A stretch of DNA of 9,408 nt. Source: Cellvibrionales bacterium UBA2618. Its GTDB lineage: Bacteria; Pseudomonadota; Gammaproteobacteria; Pseudomonadales; Porticoccaceae. The DNA lies in contig DDJS01000121.1 in the NCBI GenBank assembly GCA_002339165.1, positions 1 to 9,408 of the forward strand, given 5' to 3'. This document shows, piece after piece, positions 1 through 6,544 of the stretch. Positions within the stretch are counted from its first letter, which is position 1. Every line of letters begins with the position of its first letter. Under the pieces are notes generated by a model, which made no database searches, was not told where the DNA came from, and was given only the letters and a program-made list of their open reading frames with translations. The position numbers and the translations under genes were made by a program.

Positions 1-2
1 GT

Positions 3-207
3 GCGACAAGCACCGTAAACCAGTATGCTGCTGGTGGTATATGCAACATAATCCTAGCCTCCATACTGGAATATTGAATCTATTTTTGAGCGTTTAACGC
101 TGACTGTGTCGGATGAATCTTGGCGCTATTGGGAGTGGAAAAAGTCTATTCTGGCAAGTGTAAAAAAATTAAATACATTTATAACTGAATTCAGAATAGA
201 CAGATAA
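3..207 (+). pseudogene. Possible 3' remnant of a broken gene, function unknown
   Basis: There is no intact gene here, but two open stretches in different frames look like one coding sequence split by a frameshift. Frame 3 is open from the window edge to a TGA at 75-77 and includes the residues QYAAGGICNIILASILEY. Frame 1 is open from 58 to a TAA at 205-207, includes the residues SDESWRYWEWKKSILASV, and has no ATG. The frames overlap at 58-74, so one inserted base would join them into about 67 residues. The tryptophan-rich, amphipathic content resembles real protein more than noise. The stretch is AT-rich, unlike the GC-rich genes downstream, which fits foreign or decaying DNA. I do not recognise the family. 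It could also be chance, since 50 open codons in AT-rich DNA prove little. Confidence 0.3.
144..201. repeat. 10-base inverted repeat in AT-rich DNA
   Basis: GTCTATTCTG at 144-153 is the exact reverse complement of CAGAATAGAC at 192-201, with a 38-base AT-rich spacer. Two G-T pairs could extend the stem inward. The repeat falls within the possible gene remnant and ends just before its stop codon. No T-run follows, so it is not a canonical terminator. It could be an operator, the scar of a small mobile element, or chance. Confidence 0.4.
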
Positions 208-233
208 TTAGCAAGGACCGAAATTTAATCAAT

Positions 234-320
234 CTGAGGTTTGTTGAGGCGCTCCATTACTTTATCGCTGGGCTGACCAAGACTAGACGAGCATGATCAC
301 CGCGCGCAGCGACACCTCAG
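234..320. repeat. Imperfect inverted repeat upstream of the DUF3187 gene
   Basis: CTGAGGT at 234-240 pairs exactly with ACCTCAG at 314-320. GCGC at 249-252 can pair again with GCGC at 302-305, giving a long imperfect stem interrupted by an internal loop. The structure lies in the gene-free region 208-396, just upstream of the proposed promoter. Its role is unknown. Large bulged stems of this kind occur in integron attC sites and small non-autonomous elements, but the other hallmarks of those are missing here. Confidence 0.3.
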
Positions 321-337
321 TCATTATTTGTTATACG
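309..337 (+). promoter_or_regulatory. Possible sigma-70 promoter for the DUF3187 gene
   Basis: GCGACA (309-314, 4 of 6 to TTGACA) lies 17 bases from TATACG (332-337, 4 of 6 to TATAAT). A TG one base upstream of the latter gives an extended -10 element. Transcription would begin near 344, which fits translation from the ATG at 397 and excludes the upstream TTG at 328 as a start. Moderate to weak match, found by eye only. Confidence 0.3.
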
Positions 338-396
338 CTCGGTTTAGCCCGATGCGCTTGGTGACCTTAAACCATCCTGCAGGTACACTGGCTGCT

Positions 397-1398
397 ATGC
401 AAAGATCTATATTTATCGCTCTGGTTTGGGGCCTTTTAAATGTGCCCACCGTGGCATTCGCGCAGGCTCACTATCAGCCGTTGCCATTCGCCGACATGAA
501 CCCGCTGACCATGCACTACGGCAGCCCGCGGTCGACCTCCCCAGCAGCGCTCAACCGCGGCCAATGGCAGTGGCAGTGGGGTTTGGATGTTGGCAACACA
601 GTGCACCTACAGGGGTCGCCTGAAAGCGCCGAGCAATTGTTGATCGACGCTGAGACCCAACGCCATGTGGCGATGTTTGAGTATGGCTTGCGCGACCATT
701 GGAACCTATTGCTCGAAGTCCCCTACGTGCGCCATAGCGGCGGCACGCTGGACGGTTTTATTGACGATTTTCATGGCGCTCTAGGATTCCCATCCGGCCC
801 GCGCGCCAGTCGCAACGCCGACGATTTTGCGCTGACCTACCGCCGTGGACAGGCGCGGTTGATCGACGTCGATCAACCGCAATCAGGGTTGGGCGATATT
901 TCACTGTCGTTGATCCGCGATTTTTCGAGTCATCGGCACGATCAATTGAGTGCCGGCCTACGGCTTGAATTCGCCACCGGCGACGCCGACGACTTGAGCG
1001 GTTCGGGCACCTTTGATGTCGCGCTCTGGGCATCGGCCTCCAAGCGCCTATTTGGTGATGTATCGCACTTTGCCTCGCTGGCCGCGGTGGCGATCGAGAA
1101 CAGTGGCGGGCTGATGGCGAATATGCGCAATAGCGTCTACGGCACCGTGCGTTATGGCTTGGCGTGGCGCTACAGTCAACGGTTAGAATTTAAAGCGCAG
1201 TTGGACGCGCGCAGCGCGATTTACAGTCATAGTCGAATGCGTGCACTGGGGCACTCGACCGCAGCCAGTATCGGCGGCACCCTGCATCTGCCGAGTGGCT
1301 ATGCGCTGGATATTGCGGTGATCGAAGACATCGATGTGGGCACCGCGCCCGACGTGGTTTTTCAGTTGGCGCTGCGCCGGCGTTGGGGCGCACACTAG
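397..1398 (+). CDS. DUF3187 family exported protein, probable outer-membrane beta-barrel
   Basis: A 333-residue protein of unknown function. The reading frame is open further upstream (TTG at 328, ATG at 352). I chose ATG 397 because it gives a clean signal peptide: MQR, then a hydrophobic core (SIFIALVWGLLNVPTVA), then cleavage near AFA-QA at about residues 22-24. The mature part has alternating hydrophobic and polar residues with many aromatics, and recurring GL/LE/WR strand ends typical of outer-membrane beta-barrels (for example HWNLLLEVPYV and GLGDISLSLIRDF). The segment FIDDFHGALGFPSGPR resembles what I remember as a DUF3187 signature. No clear Shine-Dalgarno precedes 397; the nearest is AGGT at 381-384. 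The C-terminus (LALRRRWGAH) lacks the terminal phenylalanine of classic porins. It is separated from ndk by 171 bases containing a promoter, so it is likely a separate transcript. Family assignment is from recall; function is not known. Confidence 0.72.
   Translation: MQRSIFIALVWGLLNVPTVAFAQAHYQPLPFADMNPLTMHYGSPRSTSPAALNRGQWQWQWGLDVGNTVHLQGSPESAEQLLIDAETQRHVAMFEYGLRDHWNLLLEVPYVRHSGGTLDGFIDDFHGALGFPSGPRASRNADDFALTYRRGQARLIDVDQPQSGLGDISLSLIRDFSSHRHDQLSAGLRLEFATGDADDLSGSGTFDVALWASASKRLFGDVSHFASLAAVAIENSGGLMANMRNSVYGTVRYGLAWRYSQRLEFKAQLDARSAIYSHSRMRALGHSTAASIGGTLHLPSGYALDIAVIEDIDVGTAPDVVFQLALRRRWGAH
855..880. repeat. Perfect 26-base palindrome inside the DUF3187 gene
   Basis: The half-site GCGGTTGATCGAC (855-867) is followed with no spacer by its exact reverse complement (868-880). 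The centre is GACGTC, and two GATC sites lie symmetrically at 861-864 and 871-874. The next outer pair (854 and 881) does not match. In the protein it encodes A-R-L-I-D-V-D-Q-P within a normal-looking reading frame. It could extrude as a cruciform, form an RNA hairpin or bind a dimeric protein. No T-tract follows, so it is not a standard terminator. Confidence 0.85.
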
Positions 1399-1426
1399 AG
1401 CGTTTTGCCGCCCGCGACGCGCGACT

Positions 1427-1450
1427 GCAGGAGCGGCGTTCGCCGACTGC
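1427..1450. other. Hairpin after the DUF3187 gene, possible weak terminator
   Basis: GCAG at 1427-1430 pairs with CTGC at 1447-1450. Inside it, CGGC (1434-1437) pairs with GCCG (1442-1445) around a 4-base GTTC loop. It begins 28 bases after the DUF3187 stop codon. No T-run follows, so intrinsic termination is doubtful, but the position between the stop codon and the ndk promoter is suitable. Confidence 0.25.
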
Positions 1451-1471
1451 ATCAACCGGTGCATAAACAAG

Positions 1472-1500
1472 TTGTGGGTCTGCGCTTAGAAAGGTAAAAT
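1472..1500 (+). promoter_or_regulatory. Sigma-70 promoter for ndk
   Basis: TTGTGG (1472-1477) and TAAAAT (1495-1500, 5 of 6 to consensus) are separated by 17 bases. Transcription would begin around 1507, leaving a leader of about 63 bases before the ndk ATG. The sequence just after the -10 is GC-rich (CCGCG), as seen at growth-rate-controlled promoters of translation and nucleotide genes; stringent control is inference. It probably also serves rlmN. Confidence 0.5.
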
Positions 1501-1569
1501 CCGCGACCTTTGAGTCCCCAGTAAATTCCTACACAGCAAGCCGCAACCACAGATACCGGAGATTGTTTC

Positions 1570-1995
1570 ATGGCGAGTGAACAGACCCTTTCGATTATTA
1601 AGCCCGATGCCGTAGCAAAAAATGCGGTTGGACAAATTTTAAGCCGCTTCGAGGCCGCTGGCTTGAAGATTATCGCCTGCAAAATGCAGCAACTGAGCAC
1701 CGAACAGGCCGAGGGATTTTATGCCGAGCACAGCGAGCGCCCGTTCTTTAAGGATTTGGTCGCGTTCATGACCTCTGGGCCAGTGTCGGTACAGGTTTTA
1801 ACCGGCGAAAATGCTATTATGACCAACCGCGATCTGATGGGTGCAACCAACCCGAAAGAGGCTGCGGCCGGCACCATTCGCGCTGACTTTGCCGAATCTA
1901 TCGATGCCAACGCGGTACATGGGTCAGATTCGTCGACCTCTGCGGCACGAGAGATCGCCTACTTTTTCAACGATAGCGAGATTTGCGCTCGTTAA
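1570..1995 (+). CDS. ndk: Nucleoside diphosphate kinase
   Basis: Cytosolic enzyme that moves the gamma-phosphate of ATP onto other nucleoside diphosphates through a phosphohistidine, balancing the NTP and dNTP pools. At 141 residues it has the usual bacterial length. Visible hallmarks are the N-terminal TLSIIKPDAV with K11, the central RDLMGATNPKEAAAGTIRADF, and the active-site segment NAVHGSDS with catalytic H117, followed by EIAYFF. The start is supported by GGAGA (1558-1562), seven bases upstream of the ATG. rlmN follows after 21 bases, so the two are likely co-transcribed from the promoter at 1472-1500. The ndk-rlmN pair is conserved in gammaproteobacteria. The iscX/fdx/hsc genes that often precede ndk are not seen; the DUF3187 gene lies there instead. 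Nothing is missing from the active site. Confidence 0.98.
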   Translation: MASEQTLSIIKPDAVAKNAVGQILSRFEAAGLKIIACKMQQLSTEQAEGFYAEHSERPFFKDLVAFMTSGPVSVQVLTGENAIMTNRDLMGATNPKEAAAGTIRADFAESIDANAVHGSDSSTSAAREIAYFFNDSEICAR

Positions 1996-2016
1996 ATACG
2001 GAGATAATAGGGGTTT

Positions 2017-3177
2017 ATGTCCCTAGAGCCAGCGAGCAGTTTAGCCACCCCAGAGGTTGATAAGATCAATCTGATGGGTCTCTCCGCCTCCGGTCTTGGC
2101 GATCTCTTTGAGCAGATGGGTGAAAAGCGTTTTCGCGGCACTCAGATCCTCAAGTGGATTCACCAGATGGGGGTCTGCGATCTCGATCAAATGACCAACC
2201 TGTCGAGACCCTTGCGTGCGCGTTTGGCGGCGGTAGGCGAAGTGCGCGTGCCCGAAGTGGTCAGTTGCCAGGACTCGGTCGACGGCACCCGCAAGTGGCT
2301 GATCCGCATGGACGGCGGCAGTTGTATTGAAATGGTCTATATTCCCGAGCGCGAGCGCGGCACCCTGTGCGTTTCGTCGCAGATCGGTTGTGCGTTGGAT
2401 TGCGCCTTTTGCGCCACCGGCAAACAGGGTTTTAACCGCGACCTGACCGCAGCGGAAATTATCGGTCAGGTCTGGATCGCCGCAGACTCGTTTAACCAGT
2501 TCGAAACCGCCGCGCCGCGCCGCGTAACCAACGTGGTGATGATGGGCATGGGCGAGCCGCTGATGAATTTAGACAACGTCGTCGACGCCATGAATCTCAT
2601 GCTCGACGACAACGCTTACGGACTGTCCAAGCGCCGGGTAACACTGAGCACCGCCGGAGTGGTGCCGGCGCTGGAAAAGCTTGGCGATGTTGCCGACGTT
2701 TCACTAGCGATCTCACTGCACGCGCCAAATGATGAATTACGCAACCAGCTGGTGCCGATCAATCGCAAGTACTCGCTCGATCAGTTTATCGCCAGCGCGC
2801 AGCGTTATCTCGAAAAAATGCCCGATAAGCGCCGCAAAATCACCGTCGAATACACCCTTATGGATCGGGTCAACGACCGCAGCGAACACGCCCGCGAATT
2901 AGCCGTTTTACTCCGCGAGCTACCTTGCAAAATCAACCTAATTCCGTTTAACCCATTCCCCGGTTCCGAGTTCAAGCGGGTCACCAATACCGCGCTCAAT
3001 CGCTTTAGGGACATTCTCCATGGGGAGGGTTACACTGTGACTGTGCGCACCACTCGTGGCGACGATATCGCCGCCGCTTGTGGCCAATTGGCCGGTCAGG
3101 TGAACGATAAAACACGTCGTCAAGAGCGCTACAAAAAGCGCCTTGAAGAGCAGCAGATCGTCAAGGTGATTGGCTAG
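2017..3177 (+). CDS. rlmN: Dual-specificity 23S rRNA/tRNA adenine-C2 methyltransferase RlmN
   Basis: Radical SAM enzyme that methylates C2 of A2503 in 23S rRNA and of A37 in certain tRNAs, supporting translational accuracy. Length is 386 residues against 384 in E. coli. The [4Fe-4S]/SAM motif CALDCAFC supplies C125, C129 and C132. The two cysteines of the methyl-transfer mechanism are present at C118 (in TLCVSSQ) and C355 (in AAACGQLAG), with the same numbers as E. coli RlmN. Also visible are NVVMMGMGEPL (SAM binding), LSKRRVTLSTAGVVP, AISLHAPND and CKINLIPFNPFPG. Two partial Shine-Dalgarno sequences precede the ATG: GGAG at 2000-2003, rather far, and AGGGG at 2009-2013, rather close. The N-terminal KINLMGLSASGL matches the family start. 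ispG follows after 96 bases, without the usual pilF and rodZ genes. Confidence 0.98.
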   Translation: MSLEPASSLATPEVDKINLMGLSASGLGDLFEQMGEKRFRGTQILKWIHQMGVCDLDQMTNLSRPLRARLAAVGEVRVPEVVSCQDSVDGTRKWLIRMDGGSCIEMVYIPERERGTLCVSSQIGCALDCAFCATGKQGFNRDLTAAEIIGQVWIAADSFNQFETAAPRRVTNVVMMGMGEPLMNLDNVVDAMNLMLDDNAYGLSKRRVTLSTAGVVPALEKLGDVADVSLAISLHAPNDELRNQLVPINRKYSLDQFIASAQRYLEKMPDKRRKITVEYTLMDRVNDRSEHARELAVLLRELPCKINLIPFNPFPGSEFKRVTNTALNRFRDILHGEGYTVTVRTTRGDDIAAACGQLAGQVNDKTRRQERYKKRLEEQQIVKVIG

Positions 3178-3273
3178 GGTCATAGCGCTAAAACGCGGTC
3201 TAAAGTATCGCCGCGTCGATGCGGGTCACCGACAATCCAATACAACCCAACAGGCAGAATCGTAGCGTAACCG

Positions 3274-4398
3274 ATGTTTAGCGAAACTCCCATAGTGCGG
3301 CGCAAATCGCGACAGATCATGGTCGGCAACGTGCCGGTGGGTGGCGATGCGCCGATTTCGGTGCAGAGCATGACCAATACCAGCACCGGGGATGTGGCCG
3401 CGACAGTGGCGCAGATCGAGTCGATCCAGAAGGCCGGCGCAGATATCGTGCGGGTTTCGGTGCCATCGATGGAAGAGGCCGAGGCGTTTGGCGCGATCCG
3501 CAAACGGGTCAGTGTGCCATTGGTAGCGGATATTCACTTCGACCACAAAATTGCGCTGCGGGTGGCCGATCTCGGGGTCGATTGCCTGCGCATAAATCCC
3601 GGCAATATCTCCCGAGAGGACCGTTTGCGCGAGGTGATTGCCAAGGCCCGCGATCTACAGATTCCAATCCGTATCGGCGTCAACGCCGGGTCCCTCGGCA
3701 AAGATCTATTGCGCAAGTACAAGGAACCCACGGCAGCAGCCATGGTCGAATCGGCGATGCGCAACGTCGACTTGCTGGATAAATACGATTTTCAAGACTT
3801 TAAGGTCAGCGTCAAAGCGTCGGATATTTTTATGGCGGTAGAGGCGTACCGCTCTTTGGCAACAAAAATAGAGCAACCGCTGCACCTCGGCATCACCGAG
3901 GCCGGCGGGCTGCGTTCGGGCACTGTCAAGTCGGCGATTGGTATCGGCGCCCTGCTGTTAGACGGCATTGGTGATACCCTGCGCATCTCGCTGGCCGCGG
4001 ACCCCGCCGAGGAGGCTCGGGTTGCTTGGGACATGCTGCGTAGCTTGCGCCTGCGTAGCAAGGGCATTCACTTTATTGCCTGCCCGAGCTGCTCGCGACA
4101 AAATTTTGACGTGATCAAGACGGTGAATGCGCTGGAGACGCGTCTTGAAGATATTACCGTGCCCATGGATGTGTCGATTATCGGTTGCATTGTCAATGGC
4201 CCGGGCGAGGCCAAAGAATCTGATTTTGGCCTGACCGGTGGCGATCCGGCAAATCTGGTTTACATCGACGGCATGCCAGACCACAAGATTGGGCAGGATG
4301 GTTTGATCGATCGCTTAGAGCGCGAGATCCGCGCCAAGGCGGCCTCCAAACAGCAACAGATGGATGCCGACGCCAAGGACATTATCGCCAAGGCTTGA
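3274..4398 (+). CDS. ispG: 4-hydroxy-3-methylbut-2-en-1-yl diphosphate synthase (IspG/GcpE)
   Basis: Penultimate enzyme of the MEP (non-mevalonate) isoprenoid pathway. It reductively opens MEcPP to HMBPP using a [4Fe-4S] cluster fed by flavodoxin or ferredoxin. Length is 374 residues, as usual for the short bacterial form. The N-terminal TIM-barrel half shows VQSMTNT, ADIVRVSVPS, PLVADIHFD and CLRINPGNI, and later GITEAGG. The C-terminal cluster domain has ACPSC (C270, C273) and GCIVNGPGE (C305 and catalytic E312), identical in position to E. coli. The start agrees with the family (MFSETPIVRRKSRQI). No good Shine-Dalgarno is visible; the nearest purine stretch, AGGCAGA at 3252-3258, is 15 bases away. 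I see no convincing promoter in the 96-base gap upstream, so it may depend on read-through from ndk-rlmN. Confidence 0.98.
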   Translation: MFSETPIVRRKSRQIMVGNVPVGGDAPISVQSMTNTSTGDVAATVAQIESIQKAGADIVRVSVPSMEEAEAFGAIRKRVSVPLVADIHFDHKIALRVADLGVDCLRINPGNISREDRLREVIAKARDLQIPIRIGVNAGSLGKDLLRKYKEPTAAAMVESAMRNVDLLDKYDFQDFKVSVKASDIFMAVEAYRSLATKIEQPLHLGITEAGGLRSGTVKSAIGIGALLLDGIGDTLRISLAADPAEEARVAWDMLRSLRLRSKGIHFIACPSCSRQNFDVIKTVNALETRLEDITVPMDVSIIGCIVNGPGEAKESDFGLTGGDPANLVYIDGMPDHKIGQDGLIDRLEREIRAKAASKQQQMDADAKDIIAKA

Positions 4399-4485
4399 TG
4401 CCGATGGCGGTCCACGGATGGGCTTGTTTGCCAATAGCCGTGTTAACGAACAGCAATATCAGCCAATAACAATTGAGATGAGTAG

Positions 4486-5757
4486 ATGAAGATCCAGTCG
4501 ATCCGGGGCATGAACGATATTCTCCCGGAACAGTCCGCCATCTGGCAATACCTCGAACACACCTTGGCCGAGGTGATGGCGGCTTACGCCTATCGAGAAA
4601 TACGTTTGCCGATTCTCGAGCAGAGCGAGCTATTCAAACGCTCGATTGGTAGCGTCACCGACATCGTCGAAAAAGAAATGTACAGTTTTGAGGACCGCAA
4701 TGGCGACAACCTCAGCCTGCGACCCGAGGGCACCGCGGGTTGCGTGCGCGCCTGTATCCAGCAGGGTCTGCTGCACAACCAAACGCAGAGGCTTTGGTAT
4801 CAGGGGCCAATGTTTCGTCATGAGCGCCCACAGAAAGGCCGTCTGCGCCAGTTTCATCAGTTGGGCGTGGAGGCGTTTGGCTTCGCAGGGCCGGACATCG
4901 ATGCCGAGCTACTGATATTGACCGCGCGCCTATGGCGCCAGCTAGGGGTCGATCAGGCCCTCACACTACAAATTAACTCGCTCGGCGAAGCGGCGGATCG
5001 GGCGCGCTATCGCGAAGCGCTGACCGAGTATCTTGGCGATCGGCACGAGCAGTTAGACGAAGACAGTCAGCGGCGCTTGCAGAGCAACCCGCTACGCATT
5101 CTCGACAGCAAAAACCCGGCCACTCAGGCGTTGCTCAAAGATGCACCGACGCTAGATCAATACATCGACGCTCCTTCGCAAGCGCATTTTTCCGAGCTTC
5201 GCGCGCTGCTCGACGCCGCTGGCGTACGCTATCAAATTAATCCTCGGTTAGTGCGTGGGTTAGACTATTATTCGAAGACGGTGTTCGAGTGGGTGACCGA
5301 TGCGCTCGGCGCGCAGGGAACGGTTTGCGCTGGCGGCCGCTACGATGGCCTGGTCGAACAGATCGGAGGCAAGCCCTGCACCGGCGTTGGTTTTGCTCTC
5401 GGAATGGAAAGGCTGCTGTTGTTGCTTGACGCCTTGGACGCTGTCCCCGATAGTGTCGGTCGTCAAGTCGACGTGTACCTTGTAGCGGTCGGCGATGTCG
5501 CCGCCCAGGCATCGGCCACTGCCGAGCAATTGCGCAGCGCGTTTTCCGGATTGCGGGTGGAGCAACACTGCGCCGGCGGCAGTTTTAAAGCGCAGTTAAA
5601 GAAGGCCGACAAAAGCGGCGCCAAAATCGCTGTAATCCTTGGCGAAGACGAGTGCGCCAGCGGCAATTTTGGCATCAAGTATTTGCGCGAAAAGCGCGCC
5701 CAAGAGACGGTTGGTCAGGATCGACTGATCAGCAGTTTAGCAACTATTTTTAGTTAA
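4486..5757 (+). CDS. hisS: Histidine-tRNA ligase
   Basis: Class II aminoacyl-tRNA synthetase that charges tRNA-His, acting as a cytosolic homodimer. Length is 423 residues (E. coli 424). Visible parts are IRGMNDILP at the N-terminus, LRPEGTAGCVRA, motif 2 with R111 in MFRHERPQKGR and QFHQLGVEAFG, the histidine-specific LVRGLDYYSKTVFEW with R257, and motif 3 at GGRYDGLVEQIGG followed by GVGFALGMERL. The C-terminal anticodon-binding domain starts at about residue 325 (VDVYLVAVGD) and ends with the DKSGAKIAVILGEDE region. A purine-rich GAGATGAG (4475-4482) lies before the ATG. A 3-codon ATG-AGT-AGA-TGA frame at 4478-4489 overlaps the start as ATGA; it may be chance. The gap to ispG is 87 bases with no obvious promoter or histidine-rich leader. 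yfgM follows after 13 bases. Confidence 0.98.
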   Translation: MKIQSIRGMNDILPEQSAIWQYLEHTLAEVMAAYAYREIRLPILEQSELFKRSIGSVTDIVEKEMYSFEDRNGDNLSLRPEGTAGCVRACIQQGLLHNQTQRLWYQGPMFRHERPQKGRLRQFHQLGVEAFGFAGPDIDAELLILTARLWRQLGVDQALTLQINSLGEAADRARYREALTEYLGDRHEQLDEDSQRRLQSNPLRILDSKNPATQALLKDAPTLDQYIDAPSQAHFSELRALLDAAGVRYQINPRLVRGLDYYSKTVFEWVTDALGAQGTVCAGGRYDGLVEQIGGKPCTGVGFALGMERLLLLLDALDAVPDSVGRQVDVYLVAVGDVAAQASATAEQLRSAFSGLRVEQHCAGGSFKAQLKKADKSGAKIAVILGEDECASGNFGIKYLREKRAQETVGQDRLISSLATIFS

Positions 5758-5770
5758 GTGAGGAGTACCT

Positions 5771-6544
5771 GTGGCAGAACATGAAACTGAAGAAGAACAA
5801 ATCGAAGCGCTGAAGCGATGGTGGGCTGAATTCGGCAATCGGGTCATGTTGGTGCTGGCGCTGGTTGTCTGCAGTTACGGCGGCTGGCAATACGTTGACC
5901 AGCAACAGCGCGAACGCGCTGAGATTGCCTCCAACGACTATTCCGACATGCTCGACCTACTCGATCAACAACCCCTCGGCACAGCGCTCGAAACGGCGGT
6001 CGGCGAGAAGATAGTGAACGCCGCGCAGGACCTTAAAAGCCAACATGAAAACTCTGGCTATGCCCACTTAGGGGCATTGGCAGCCGCGCGAGTAGCGGTT
6101 GAACAAGGCGATTTAGACACCGCCGCCAGCGAATTACAATGGGCGTTGGAGCATAACCCAGATACCATTAAAGAGCGCGTGGTGCGACTGCGATTGGCCC
6201 GAGTTGAGGCGGCGCGAGGTAATTTCGACACTGCCCTCTCGCTGGTCCAGGGGATCGATCCCGGCGCGCTAAAGTCGCTCTACGAAGAAGCCAAGGGCGA
6301 TTTTTACGCCCAACAGGGGAATGCGGCGGCGGCGTTGACCGCCTATGAGGCGGCAATGGCATCGAACGACTCACGCGACAACGTGATCGCCAGCGTGTTG
6401 CAAATGAAACTCGATCAAGTGTCCGTTAGTCGCGAACCGTCGATGCCAGCCGATGAGGGTTCGGAGAGTCAAGAGATGGCCGCCGGTGCCGATGACGACG
6501 CCGCGCCTGATGCTGACGAAGGCGAGGCGGAGAGTACCCCATGA
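5771..6544 (+). CDS. yfgM: YfgM family TPR protein, ancillary SecYEG translocon subunit
   Basis: Inner-membrane protein of the YfgM/UPF0070 (TPR_21) type. In E. coli YfgM joins PpiD at the Sec translocon and helps exported proteins reach periplasmic chaperones. The GTG start is chosen because AGGAG (5761-5765) lies five bases upstream and because the N-terminus matches the family: an acidic cytosolic start (EHETEEEQIEALKRWWAEFGNR), then one membrane segment at about residues 25-41 (VMLVLALVVCSYGGWQY). The periplasmic part has TPR-like helices at about residues 90-200, including AALAAARVAVEQGDLDTA-type repeats and KGDFYAQQGN. At 257 residues it is longer than E. coli YfgM (206), mostly because of an acidic tail at 223-257 with twelve D/E and no K/R. 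Its last four bases overlap the bamB start (ATGA), so translation of the two is probably coupled. Confidence 0.92.
   Translation: MAEHETEEEQIEALKRWWAEFGNRVMLVLALVVCSYGGWQYVDQQQRERAEIASNDYSDMLDLLDQQPLGTALETAVGEKIVNAAQDLKSQHENSGYAHLGALAAARVAVEQGDLDTAASELQWALEHNPDTIKERVVRLRLARVEAARGNFDTALSLVQGIDPGALKSLYEEAKGDFYAQQGNAAAALTAYEAAMASNDSRDNVIASVLQMKLDQVSVSREPSMPADEGSESQEMAAGADDDAAPDADEGEAESTP

Noticed and set aside
89..99. GCGTTTAACGC as an integron core site or operator
   Set aside because: A short palindrome within the open remnant frame, without a matching partner box at attC distance; too little to call.
328..396. Upstream extension of the DUF3187 gene from TTG 328 or ATG 352
   Set aside because: Both would bury the signal peptide behind a non-hydrophobic leader, neither has a ribosome binding site, and the likely promoter overlaps 328.
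2508..2525. GC-rich near-tandem repeat (CCGCG units) in rlmN
   Set aside because: It simply encodes Ala-Ala-Pro-Arg-Arg in a variable loop of RlmN and is short; ordinary for GC-rich coding DNA.
3178..3273. A promoter for ispG using TAAAGT (3201-3206)
   Set aside because: No -35-like element lies at the right distance, and the -10 match is poor.
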